Below are positions 1 to 7,414 of a stretch of 64,000 nucleotides of DNA, one piece after another. Under the pieces are notes generated by a model that was given only the letters and a program-made list of their open reading frames with translations, was not told where the DNA came from and searched no databases. Positions within the stretch are counted from its first letter, which is position 1, and every line of letters begins with the position of its first letter. The position numbers and the translations under genes are program-made. The stretch is from JAFMJV01 sp963814315 (GTDB taxonomy: Bacteria > Chloroflexota > Limnocylindria > Limnocylindrales > CSP1-4): assembly GCA_963814315.1 (NCBI GenBank), contig CAWFCG010000003.1, positions 992,001 to 1,056,000 of the forward strand, read 5' to 3'.

Positions 1-30
1 GACGACAAGCTTCCGTGGATCGATAGCCAT
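1..30 (-). CDS. 5' end of an unidentified gene, cut by window edge
   Basis: An ATG at 30-28 on the minus strand opens a frame reading MAIDPRKLVV up to the window edge. A GGAGA Shine-Dalgarno sits five bases upstream (about 36-40), and a TACAAT -10-like hexamer lies at 110-105. Ten residues are too few to name the product. The reading as a true gene start rests only on the good ribosome site and promoter. Confidence 0.5.
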   Translation of the reverse strand, partial: MAIDPRKLVV

Positions 31-234
31 CTAGGTCTCCAACGTGCGGGCGAAGGTCGGGCGAAGGTCGAGCGCAGCAAACGGCGCGCGCCCGCGACGG
101 AGCGATTGTATCTGCTAGGCGTTCTCACGTTCGGCCCCGCCGGGCAAGACTGTGCTGCTGATCGCGACCCTTAGCAGCTGACAGCTGATCCGGGCCGCAC
201 CACCGATCGCTTGTTTGAGCTAGGCAGCGAGCGC
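31..234. promoter_or_regulatory. intergenic region with 11-bp tandem repeat and candidate promoter
   Basis: This gap upstream of the partial gene holds two adjacent copies of GGGCGAAGGTC (48-58 and 59-69) and a minus-strand TACAAT (110-105) that could be the -10 box of that gene. No clear -35 box and no RNA gene are visible. Confidence 0.35.
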
Positions 235-810
235 CTATGCCCCTCGCGCCGCGCGCATGGCCTGGATGGCCGCCAGCTGGTCGCGGAATTCATAGCGCAC
301 GTCGTCGATCTCATCGGCGCGAAAGCCCAGCTCTTTGCCGATCTGATTGAGCTCCGCGACCTCGGCCGCCGTGATGCTGTCGTCTGCGGCACCGACAGCG
401 AACGCCGTGCGCAGCAGGTCCTCACGCTGTTCGCGGGTGGAGTTGGCAGCCAGCTCGCGGGTGACCACGAAGTCTTCGGTGGCGCCGTAGAGCTCGGCCA
501 TGTGACGCGCCATCTCGACCACCAGGACGGCTTGCTCTTCGGAAAGGTGGCCGATCTCGACCACCGCCCCTTCCATGTATGACATCTCAGCTCGGCTGAA
601 GTCGAGGTCCGCATGTGCGGCCCGCGCCAGGACGTAGGCGAAACCGGCGATGAACCGTCGCTGGTCGATGGGCAGCGCCTCGATCTCGGCCGCGATGCGC
701 CGGATGGACTCAGTCACCTCAGGCACTGGCTGGAGGTCGTGGACCTCGGACTGTCGCGCCTCGGTCTGTTGCGCCTCGCCATGACCGTCAAAGAGGCCTC
801 GCAGGACCAT
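235..810 (-). CDS. TerB family (tellurite-resistance-like) protein
   Basis: A protein of 191 residues, all helical in character. The C-terminal 140 residues match the TerB fold: repeated acidic helices of the kind AHADLDFSRAEM and GAADDSITAAEVAELNQIGKELGF, the second being the usual 'D..I...E...I..IA..LG' segment that binds metal in TerB proteins. I chose the ATG at 810 because it has a GAGG ribosome site; an in-frame extension to 1065 would run into thyX, which is divergent. Role unknown; TerB domains are linked to stress and metal-dependent membrane complexes. No other ter genes lie nearby. Confidence 0.75.
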   Translation of the reverse strand: MVLRGLFDGHGEAQQTEARQSEVHDLQPVPEVTESIRRIAAEIEALPIDQRRFIAGFAYVLARAAHADLDFSRAEMSYMEGAVVEIGHLSEEQAVLVVEMARHMAELYGATEDFVVTRELAANSTREQREDLLRTAFAVGAADDSITAAEVAELNQIGKELGFRADEIDDVRYEFRDQLAAIQAMRAARGA

Positions 811-928
811 CGGGACTACCTCGCATGCGTGAAGTTGGGTTTCTGTTTGGAGCGACGCTAGCACGGACGGGCAGGTAGCGGGGAGCGACGCACGGGAGAA
901 GCGACGTGCGGGAGACGGATCGCCCACG

Positions 929-934
929 TACACT
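929..934 (+). promoter_or_regulatory. -10 box of leaderless thyX promoter
   Basis: TACACT lies exactly six bases before the GTG start of thyX at 941, and there is no Shine-Dalgarno close to the start. This fits transcription beginning at the start codon. The same arrangement recurs at several other genes in this window. Confidence 0.55.
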
Positions 935-940
935 CGCGCG

Positions 941-1816
941 GTGACCGACTCCCCTCCCCCCGGCAGCGGCACTCCCGACGCCAGGCCCCCGACCGCGACT
1001 CCGCGCAGTCCCGCCACGCGTGACCTGGGCATGCGTGCCACGCTGCTCTTCCCTGACCGCGCCATCGTGGAGCAGTATTACGTGCCGCTCGTCTACACGG
1101 CTTGCCGGACCTGCTACAGCGAGCTGGCGCCGCAGGACATCTTCGAGCGCGCCACCAATGGACAAGTCGCCGCCGAGAAGCAGCAAGACCTGGTCCGGCG
1201 GGTCATCGACTCAGGCCACGGCTCCACCATCGAGCACATCGTCTTCACCTTCGCCATCAGCGGCGTGACGCGGACACTGTCACACCAGTTGGTGCGCCAT
1301 CGTGCCGGACTCGCCTTCGATCAGCAGTCACAGCGCTACGTGAAGTACACGGAGCCCAGCTACATGGTGCCGGGTTCGGTCAGCGACGCGGACGATGGGG
1401 TGCGCCAGCGCTTCGAGGAACAGTTGGCGGGCTCACTGGAGGTCTACGAGGACATGCTGGAAGCCGGCATCCCAGGCGAGGACGCCCGCTTCGTGATGCC
1501 CAATGCCACACGCACCAACCTGGTGATGACGACCAATCTGCGTGCACTCATCCATATGTCTGGGCTGCGCCTCTGCGTCATGGCGCAATGGGAGATCCGC
1601 CGGCTCTTCCAGCTCATCCGACATGAGATCTTCTCGGTCAGCCCGTTCCTGGGGTCCTTCCTGGCGCCCAAGTGCGTGCCGCTCGGCTATTGCGATGAGG
1701 ATCGCAACCGTGACGAGCACTGCCCCATCCGCCCTCACAAGGACAACGTGCTCGGCGCCTGGGCTGAGAAGAAGGCTGCGGCCAAGGCGGCCGGCAAGGA
1801 CCTGCCCACGCTGTAG
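941..1816 (+). CDS. thyX: FAD-dependent thymidylate synthase ThyX
   Basis: Flavin-dependent synthesis of dTMP from dUMP using methylenetetrahydrofolate and NADPH. The signature RHR is followed by AGLAFDQQSQRYV, so the serine comes after eight residues rather than the classical seven of RHR-X7-S. Upstream GHGSTIEHIVFTF and downstream MPNATRTNLVMTTNLRALIHM are other conserved ThyX stretches. The 291-residue length is slightly long; about the first 30 residues are a Pro/Thr-rich tail, and an internal ATG at 1031 (MRATLLFPD) is an alternative start. The GTG at 941 is preferred because of the -10 box six bases before it. It converges on the nucleoside phosphorylase with a 6-nt gap. Confidence 0.93.
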   Translation: MTDSPPPGSGTPDARPPTATPRSPATRDLGMRATLLFPDRAIVEQYYVPLVYTACRTCYSELAPQDIFERATNGQVAAEKQQDLVRRVIDSGHGSTIEHIVFTFAISGVTRTLSHQLVRHRAGLAFDQQSQRYVKYTEPSYMVPGSVSDADDGVRQRFEEQLAGSLEVYEDMLEAGIPGEDARFVMPNATRTNLVMTTNLRALIHMSGLRLCVMAQWEIRRLFQLIRHEIFSVSPFLGSFLAPKCVPLGYCDEDRNRDEHCPIRPHKDNVLGAWAEKKAAAKAAGKDLPTL

Positions 1817-1822
1817 ATCCAG

Positions 1823-2674
1823 TCAGCCTGGCCCCCTCAGCGTCAGCGCTTCGGTGAATCGACCGATGACTCGCGCCAGGCGCGGCCCGGCTTCGTCGGC
1901 AGCCGCCATGACCTCAGCATGCGTCAGCGGTGTCGGTGACAAGCCGGCGGCGGCGTTGGTCACCAGCGAGACGCCGCAGACACGTTGGCCGGCCCAGTTG
2001 GCCGCCACCGCCTCCATGACCGTGGACATGCCCACCGCATCCGCGCCCAGGCTTCGCAGCATGCTGACTTCGGCTGGTGTCTCGTACGTCGGTCCGGTGA
2101 GTCCGAGATAGACACCCTCGGCAAGGGCGACGTCCTCGACGCGTGCGGCCGCCCGCAGTCGCTCGCGAAGCTCAGCGTCCCACACCCGGCTCATGTCCGG
2201 GAAACGAGGACCGATCAGGTCATCGTTGGGTCCCATGAGCGGGTTTCGCCCGGTCAGGTTGATGTGGTCCCGTATCACCATCAGTGTGCCTGCGCCGAAG
2301 GCCGGGTTGACGCCACCCGATGCGTTCGTCAGGAGCAGGATCGATGCGCCCAGCCGGCCGAGCAGGAGCACCGGCTCGACGACCAGCCGCTCCGACAAGC
2401 CCTCGTACATGTGCAGCCGGCCCCTGAGACAGGCCACAGGGACCCCTCGCAGCGTGCCCAGCAGCAGCCGCCCACTGTGCCCTGGGACGGTGGCGGCGGG
2501 CCAACCTGGCAGCGCCTCGAATGGGATCTCGACCCGATCCTCGATCTCGTCGGCCAAGCCACCGAGGCCGGAGCCCAGGACCATGCCCAAGGCTGGACGC
2601 AGGCTGGACTCGGCGCGCACACGCGCCTCCAGCTCGTCCAGTCGGTGTCTGAATGGGACGGTCGGGTCGCTCAT
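1823..2674 (-). CDS. purine nucleoside phosphorylase (trimeric type)
   Basis: Phosphorolysis of guanosine/inosine nucleosides to free base and (deoxy)ribose-1-phosphate in purine salvage. Family motifs visible: GMVLGSGLGGLADEI (phosphate loop), PGHSGRL, LTNASGGVNPAF, TGPTYETPAEVSML and AVGMSTVMEAV, the last two lining the base and ribose site. At 283 residues it has the usual length of the PNP/MTAP class. The ATG at 2674 fits the alignment; an upstream in-frame extension to 2725 is not conserved-looking. The 298-nt gap before it carries repeats and is probably its control region. Confidence 0.9.
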   Translation of the reverse strand: MSDPTVPFRHRLDELEARVRAESSLRPALGMVLGSGLGGLADEIEDRVEIPFEALPGWPAATVPGHSGRLLLGTLRGVPVACLRGRLHMYEGLSERLVVEPVLLLGRLGASILLLTNASGGVNPAFGAGTLMVIRDHINLTGRNPLMGPNDDLIGPRFPDMSRVWDAELRERLRAAARVEDVALAEGVYLGLTGPTYETPAEVSMLRSLGADAVGMSTVMEAVAANWAGQRVCGVSLVTNAAAGLSPTPLTHAEVMAAADEAGPRLARVIGRFTEALTLRGPG

Positions 2675-2766
2675 GACATGGCACCCAAGTGACTGATCGA
2701 CACCCGGTTGTCCCGACCCAGGCACAAGGAAGTGCCCGAAGCGACCTCCACGCTCCTCGGTCTACC

Positions 2767-2819
2767 TTGATGCGATCGCGGCAGTCCGAGTGGCCGGTTC
2801 GCTTTGATGTGATCGCGGC
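2767..2819. promoter_or_regulatory. direct repeat TTGATGYGATCGCGGC x2, operator-like
   Basis: Two 16-base near-identical copies begin at 2767 and 2804 (one mismatch), 37 bases apart centre to centre. They lie in the gap upstream of the nucleoside phosphorylase. Each half holds GATCGC, itself a partial palindrome. This looks like a regulator binding site, but no regulator gene is adjacent. Confidence 0.4.
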
Positions 2820-2890
2820 GCTCCTGGCTCGTGTCTGGCCCCTCCGGGCAAGACCTACTATGCCCAGTCGCCCCGTGGCGGTCAATGGAC

Positions 2891-2966
2891 TTGTCCACGA
2901 AATGTGCGCGCACTGGCGCTCGGTTGTCCACGCTCATCGCCTGGATGTGGACCGCTGGTGGATAAA
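2891..2966. promoter_or_regulatory. cluster of four DnaA-box-like 9-mers
   Basis: TTGTCCACG at 2891-2899 and 2924-2932 on the plus strand, and CGGTCCACA (2954-2946) and TTTATCCAC (2966-2958) on the minus strand, all lie within 76 bases of otherwise noncoding sequence just past the stop of the RDD gene. High-G+C bacteria often use TTGTCCACA as the DnaA box. No dnaA, dnaN or other origin genes are nearby, so a DnaA-titrating or DnaA-regulated site is more likely than oriC. Confidence 0.4.
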
Positions 2967-2972
2967 CGCGAG

Positions 2973-3686
2973 TCATGCGGCTCGCCGCCGGTTGCGGACC
3001 ACGATGGAGTGCGCGACGCGATCCTGAAGCCCCTGCTTGGTCGGCCGCTTCGCCATCGAGTAGAGCAGCAGCAACAGCCAGACTGCCCCGACGGCACCGA
3101 GGAGGACCCCGATGGCATCGGGGACGTAGATGATCAGCGACGCCAGCAGGCACGGGATGCCGAGGATGAGCCACCGCAACACGGCCGGACGCACACCGAT
3201 GGGCCTAGCGTCCGACTCGTCGCCTACCCGCAGGCCCAACAGCCGCATCCCGGGCGTCGCCTCGGACAGCGTCCAGAAGCCCACGAAGTAGGCGAGACTG
3301 ATCACCGCTTGCAGAACCAGCACGACCATGAAGGCCACGATGTCGAGGGAACGGCCGGCCGAATCGAGGGCGCCGGCTTCGTTGACCAAGCCTCCGAACA
3401 ACCAGGCCAGGCCGAACCCGACGATCGACAGGATGATGATGTCGAGCACCAGGGCCAGGATGCGGTTGGGCACGTCGGCCAGCAGCAACCCGGCCGGTCC
3501 CGGCACACGTTCGGTGGAGGTGATGCTCTGTGTCAGGCCCTGCGATCGACCGACGCCGGCCGGCGCGACGGTCGGAGCAGTTGCCCGCAGCTCGGCGCTC
3601 CGTGATTCGGCCGGCGGCAAATCCTCCCAGATGCCCTCCTGTTCAGGCTCGTCCTCGTCCCTCCCGGGCGATCCGGACGCGGTCAT
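2973..3686 (-). CDS. RDD family membrane protein
   Basis: A protein of 237 residues. Residues 1-65 are an acidic, Pro-rich cytoplasmic tail. From about 70 it has the RDD arrangement: VPNRILALVLDIIILSIVGF (the conserved Arg/Asp helix), a second long hydrophobic helix around FMVVLVLQAVISLAYFVGF, the TPGMRLLGLRV motif typical of the family, and two more hydrophobic segments before a basic C-terminus. Function of the family is poorly defined; some members are ion antiporters. A strong AGGAGG ribosome site precedes the ATG at 3686. Confidence 0.82.
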   Translation of the reverse strand: MTASGSPGRDEDEPEQEGIWEDLPPAESRSAELRATAPTVAPAGVGRSQGLTQSITSTERVPGPAGLLLADVPNRILALVLDIIILSIVGFGLAWLFGGLVNEAGALDSAGRSLDIVAFMVVLVLQAVISLAYFVGFWTLSEATPGMRLLGLRVGDESDARPIGVRPAVLRWLILGIPCLLASLIIYVPDAIGVLLGAVGAVWLLLLLYSMAKRPTKQGLQDRVAHSIVVRNRRRAA

Positions 3687-3787
3687 CGATGGCCTCCTGT
3701 TTCAAACGCAGGCCAGCCACGCCCGATCGCGAGGCATGACGCGTTCAACGTCAGGATACCCGCCCGGTCCTGCCCCAGCGCCACACA

Positions 3788-4807
3788 TCAGCCACCGATG
3801 CGCGACATCTCCACCTTGGGCAGCGCGATGGTGGCCTCCGAGCGAAGCTCGGAGTAGCGGTCGGCACGCATCGACCACACCGTGGCGAGCTGCCGGCCCA
3901 AGGACGCATCGTCGACACCCGCACGCAATGGAGTTCGCAAGTCGGTTCCCTGCGTTCCGAAGAGGCAGGTATACAGGACCCCCTCGGCGGTGAGGCGAGC
4001 GCGTGTGCAGGCGCCACAGAACGGCTGCGTGACCGAGCTGATGAGGCCGACCTCGCCCTTGCCATCGCGGTAACGCCAGCGAGTGGCCACTTCGCCCGGG
4101 TACTGGGGCGCGAGCGGTTCCAACGGTAGTTCGGCGTCGATGTCGGCTACGATCCGTGCCGAGGGCACCACCTCATCGAGCGCCCAGCCGTTGGTGTGAC
4201 CGACGTCCATGTACTCGATGAACCGAAGCGTGAAGCCTCGCTCGCGTGCGAAGCGTGCCATCGGCAGCACGCTGGCCTCATTGAGGCCTCGTCGCACCAC
4301 CATGTTGACCTTGATGGGGTGCAGTCCGGCGCGGTCGGCGGCGTCGATCCCTTCGAGCACGCGGGCCACCGGGAAGTCGACGTCGTTGAGCTGGGCGAAT
4401 ACGGCGTCATCGAGCGAATCGAGACTCACCGTCACGCGCCCCAATCCTGCCGCCACGAGCCCTGCGGCCTTGGCCGCCAGCAGTGAACCATTGGTGGTCA
4501 GCGTCAGATCATCCAGGCCATCGAGGCCGGCCAGCATGGCGACGAGTCGCTCGACATCGCGACGCAACAGTGGCTCGCCACCGGTGAGTCGGACCTTGGA
4601 TACGCCCAACGACGTGGCCGCGCCTGCGATCCGGGTGATCTCCTCGAACGTCAGCAGATCGGCGTGTGGCAGGAATCGGAACCCGGAACCATAGATCTCT
4701 CGGGGCATGCAATAGGTGCAGCGGAAGTTGCAGCGGTCCGTCACCGAGATGCGCAGATCGCGCAAGGGACGGTCCAGCCGGTCGAGGATCGGTACGGTCG
4801 CTCCCAT
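3788..4807 (-). CDS. moaA: GTP 3',8-cyclase MoaA
   Basis: Radical-SAM enzyme for the first step of molybdopterin synthesis. It has the N-terminal cluster motif CNFRCTYC (CxxxCxxC), LTGGEPLLR for SAM binding, and the second, substrate-binding cluster cysteines in FCGACTRARLTAEGVLYTC (Cx2Cx13C). The protein ends in IGG, the C-terminal double glycine required in MoaA. Length 339 is standard. Its start overlaps the stop of the DUF4383 gene (TGATG). No other moa or moe genes lie in this window. Confidence 0.95.
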   Translation of the reverse strand: MGATVPILDRLDRPLRDLRISVTDRCNFRCTYCMPREIYGSGFRFLPHADLLTFEEITRIAGAATSLGVSKVRLTGGEPLLRRDVERLVAMLAGLDGLDDLTLTTNGSLLAAKAAGLVAAGLGRVTVSLDSLDDAVFAQLNDVDFPVARVLEGIDAADRAGLHPIKVNMVVRRGLNEASVLPMARFARERGFTLRFIEYMDVGHTNGWALDEVVPSARIVADIDAELPLEPLAPQYPGEVATRWRYRDGKGEVGLISSVTQPFCGACTRARLTAEGVLYTCLFGTQGTDLRTPLRAGVDDASLGRQLATVWSMRADRYSELRSEATIALPKVEMSRIGG

Positions 4808-5235
4808 CAGCGGCGGACCGGTCGCGAGGCCGCTCGGCCGAACTCGCGTTTCTCCACCCCGCGCCCCAGCCAGCCGATGACGATCGCCGCGATACCCAGC
4901 AGCAGGTGTCCAAGCTGGTCAAGTCCGGACGCGTGAGCGTCGTAGAGGCCCAACAGGTCACCACTGACAACGCTGAGCATCCCGGTCACGAGGAAGAACA
5001 CCCCCAGTCCCATGAGACCATACCCACGATTGCGCCCATTGAGCGCGAGCCCCACGTGCAGGAACAGCGCGCCGCAGACCAGGTGCATCAGGTCATGACC
5101 GAAGCCGGTCACGAAGATCCCCGTGGTTTCCGGCCGGCCCACGATGGGATTGCCGATAGAGCCGGCGATGCCGAGCACGATGAGGATGGTGCCGACCACC
5201 ATGGCGAAGGTGCGCTCCAGCCCCAGCGACCCCAT
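4807..5235 (-). CDS. DUF4383-type membrane protein
   Basis: A 142-residue protein with four predicted membrane helices (about residues 8-26, 43-62, 71-90 and 104-123). The segment FGHDLMHLVCGALFLHVGLA, with its charged His/Asp inside a helix, is the hallmark of DUF4383 proteins. Function unknown. An AGGAGG ribosome site precedes the ATG at 5235. It is translationally coupled to moaA. Confidence 0.7.
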   Translation of the reverse strand: MGSLGLERTFAMVVGTILIVLGIAGSIGNPIVGRPETTGIFVTGFGHDLMHLVCGALFLHVGLALNGRNRGYGLMGLGVFFLVTGMLSVVSGDLLGLYDAHASGLDQLGHLLLGIAAIVIGWLGRGVEKREFGRAASRPVRR

Positions 5236-5300
5236 CCTGCCTCCTGTCTTGCAACGCGCGAATCTGCTCGGCGAGCCGAAACGGCGCTGCTTTTCCGAGA

Positions 5301-7280
5301 CTAGCCCTCTTCGGCCGAGCCTGCACCTGTGCGGATGGACTCGAAGACCGAGGCGTCGGCAAGGGTGGTCGTGTCCCCCAGCGAGCGTCCCTCGGCGACA
5401 TCGCGTAGCAGCCGCCGCATGATCTTTCCCGATCGCGTCTTGGGCAGGTCGGGCGTGAACACCAGGTACTTGGGCTTGGCGATGGGGCCGATGACACGCG
5501 CCACGTGAGCCCGCAGCTCCGACGCCAGCGCGTCGCCGGTCTCCACTCCGGCACGCGTGATGACGAAGGCGAAGATGGCCTCGCCGCTCACCGGATCGTG
5601 CTTGCCCACGACCGCCGACTCAGCCACCGCAGGATGGTCGATCAGCGCCGACTCCACCTCGATAGTGCTGATGCGATGCCCTGACACGTTCATCACGTCA
5701 TCGACGCGTCCCAGCAGCCAGAAATAGCCATCCTCGTCCCGTCGCGCTCCATCGCCGGCGAAGTACATGCCGCGGAACCGGTTCCAGTAGGTGGCCCGGT
5801 ACCGTTCGGGGTCCCCATAGATGCCACGCAGCATGCCCGGCCAGGGTCGCTTCAGCACCAGGTAGCCGCCCTCGCCGAGGGGCAACGGCTTGCCGGTGGC
5901 GTCCACGACATCGGCCTCGATACCAGGGAACGCGAAGGTGGCGCTGCCGGGCTTGGTCGGTGTCACGCCGGGCAGCGGCGTGATGAGGATGTGGCCGGTC
6001 TCGGTCTGCCACCACGTGTCGACGATGGGAGCCTTGCCGCCACCGATATGCTCGTGGTACCAGAGCCAGGCTTCAGGATTGATGGGCTCGCCGACGCTCC
6101 CCAACAAGCGCAGCGACGACAGGTCGTGCTTCGCGGGCAGTGCCTCGCCCTGCTTCATGAAGGCGCGGATGGCGGTCGGCGCGGTGTACAGCTTGGTGAC
6201 CTTGTACTGCTCCACGATCTCCCACCAACGCTCCCAGTTGGGCGTATCGGGCGAGCCTTCGTAGAGCACCCCGGTGGTGCCGTTGGCGAGGGGGCCATAG
6301 ACGATGTACGTGTGCCCGGTCACCCAGCCGATGTCGGCGGCGCACCAGTAGACATCGTCGTCCTTGATGTCGAACACCATCTCGTGGGTGTAGGCAGCCC
6401 CCAGCAGGTAGCCGGCGGTGGTGTGCATGATGCCCTTGGGCTTGGCCGTGGTGCCCGAGGTGTAGAGCAAGTACAGCATGTGCTCCGAATCCAGCGGCAC
6501 CGAGGGGCAGTCGGGCACCTGCCGCGCCACGATGTCATGCCACCAGATGTCCCGACCGTCCACCATGATCACCTCGGCCGCGTCGCCCAGGCGTTCGACC
6601 ACCAGCACGTGCTCGATCGTGCTGGTCCGCTCGACCGCGGCGTCGGCGGCCGACTTGAGGTCCACCGCCTTGCCGCGACGCCAGCCACCGTCGGCGGTGA
6701 TCAGCAGCTTGGCGCCGGCATCGTCGATGCGGCTGGCAAGTGCGTCCGCGCTGAAGCCTCCGAAGACGACCGTGTGCGGCGCACCGATGCGGGCGCAGGC
6801 CAGCATGGCGATGGGCAGCTCGGGGATCATGGGCAGGTAGATGGCGACGCGGTCACCACTGCCAACACCCAGCTCGCGTAACGCGTTGGCCGCCTTCTGG
6901 ACCTCGCGATGCAGGTCGCTGAAGGTCAGGGTGCGCGTGTCACCGGGCTCGCCGATCCAATAGTAGGCGACTTTGTCCCCGTCTCCGGCATCGACATGAC
7001 GGTCGATGCAGTTGTCCGAGACGTTGAGCGTGCCGCCCTCGAACCACTTGGCGAAGGGCAAGTCCCACGTCAGCGTCTTGTTGAATGGCTCAGTCCAGCG
7101 CAGCTTGTTGGCAGCCAGGTCGGCCCAGAAGCGCTCGGGATCATCTTCGGCGCTGGCGTAGAGCTCAGGCCCGGCATTGGCCGCGGCGCTGAACGCGGGG
7201 TCCGGCGGAAACACCCGACCCTCCGCCATCAGGTGCTCGATCTCCGGTCCGCCGCCGGCGGGTCGTTGCGTATCGGTCAC
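5301..7280 (-). CDS. acsA: acetyl-CoA synthetase, AMP-forming
   Basis: Activates acetate to acetyl-CoA through an acetyl-adenylate. It has the AMP-binding loop YTSGTTAKPKGIMHT, the WWQTETGH motif and the C-terminal KTRSGKIMRRLLRD, whose lysine is the usual acetylation control point. The 659-residue length is typical of full-length Acs, including the N-terminal domain. The GTG at 7280 has an AGGAGG ribosome site. It is divergent from the SulP gene across 134 bases and supplies acetyl-CoA, which the carboxylase operon elsewhere in the window would use. Confidence 0.96.
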   Translation of the reverse strand: MTDTQRPAGGGPEIEHLMAEGRVFPPDPAFSAAANAGPELYASAEDDPERFWADLAANKLRWTEPFNKTLTWDLPFAKWFEGGTLNVSDNCIDRHVDAGDGDKVAYYWIGEPGDTRTLTFSDLHREVQKAANALRELGVGSGDRVAIYLPMIPELPIAMLACARIGAPHTVVFGGFSADALASRIDDAGAKLLITADGGWRRGKAVDLKSAADAAVERTSTIEHVLVVERLGDAAEVIMVDGRDIWWHDIVARQVPDCPSVPLDSEHMLYLLYTSGTTAKPKGIMHTTAGYLLGAAYTHEMVFDIKDDDVYWCAADIGWVTGHTYIVYGPLANGTTGVLYEGSPDTPNWERWWEIVEQYKVTKLYTAPTAIRAFMKQGEALPAKHDLSSLRLLGSVGEPINPEAWLWYHEHIGGGKAPIVDTWWQTETGHILITPLPGVTPTKPGSATFAFPGIEADVVDATGKPLPLGEGGYLVLKRPWPGMLRGIYGDPERYRATYWNRFRGMYFAGDGARRDEDGYFWLLGRVDDVMNVSGHRISTIEVESALIDHPAVAESAVVGKHDPVSGEAIFAFVITRAGVETGDALASELRAHVARVIGPIAKPKYLVFTPDLPKTRSGKIMRRLLRDVAEGRSLGDTTTLADASVFESIRTGAGSAEEG

Positions 7281-7414
7281 GTCGCCGTCCTCCTCTGCTC
7301 GATGTGGCGCCGGGCGATGTCGCCACCGTCAGCGGGCAGGATAGGCGAACGCGCCACCTCACGCGAGGTCACCCAGCCTGACCTGAGCGCAGCCGCGAGC
7401 TACCATCGCTGGCG

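Noticed and set aside
811..1065. N-terminal extension of the TerB-like gene to 1065
   Set aside because: It overlaps thyX, has no ribosome site and reads as Arg/Gly/Ser-rich sequence typical of the wrong frame; the ATG at 810 has a good GAGG site.
2675..2972. Chromosomal origin oriC
   Set aside because: Four DnaA-box-like sites are present, but no dnaA, dnaN, recF or gyrB and no AT-rich unwinding tract; kept only as a DnaA-related site.
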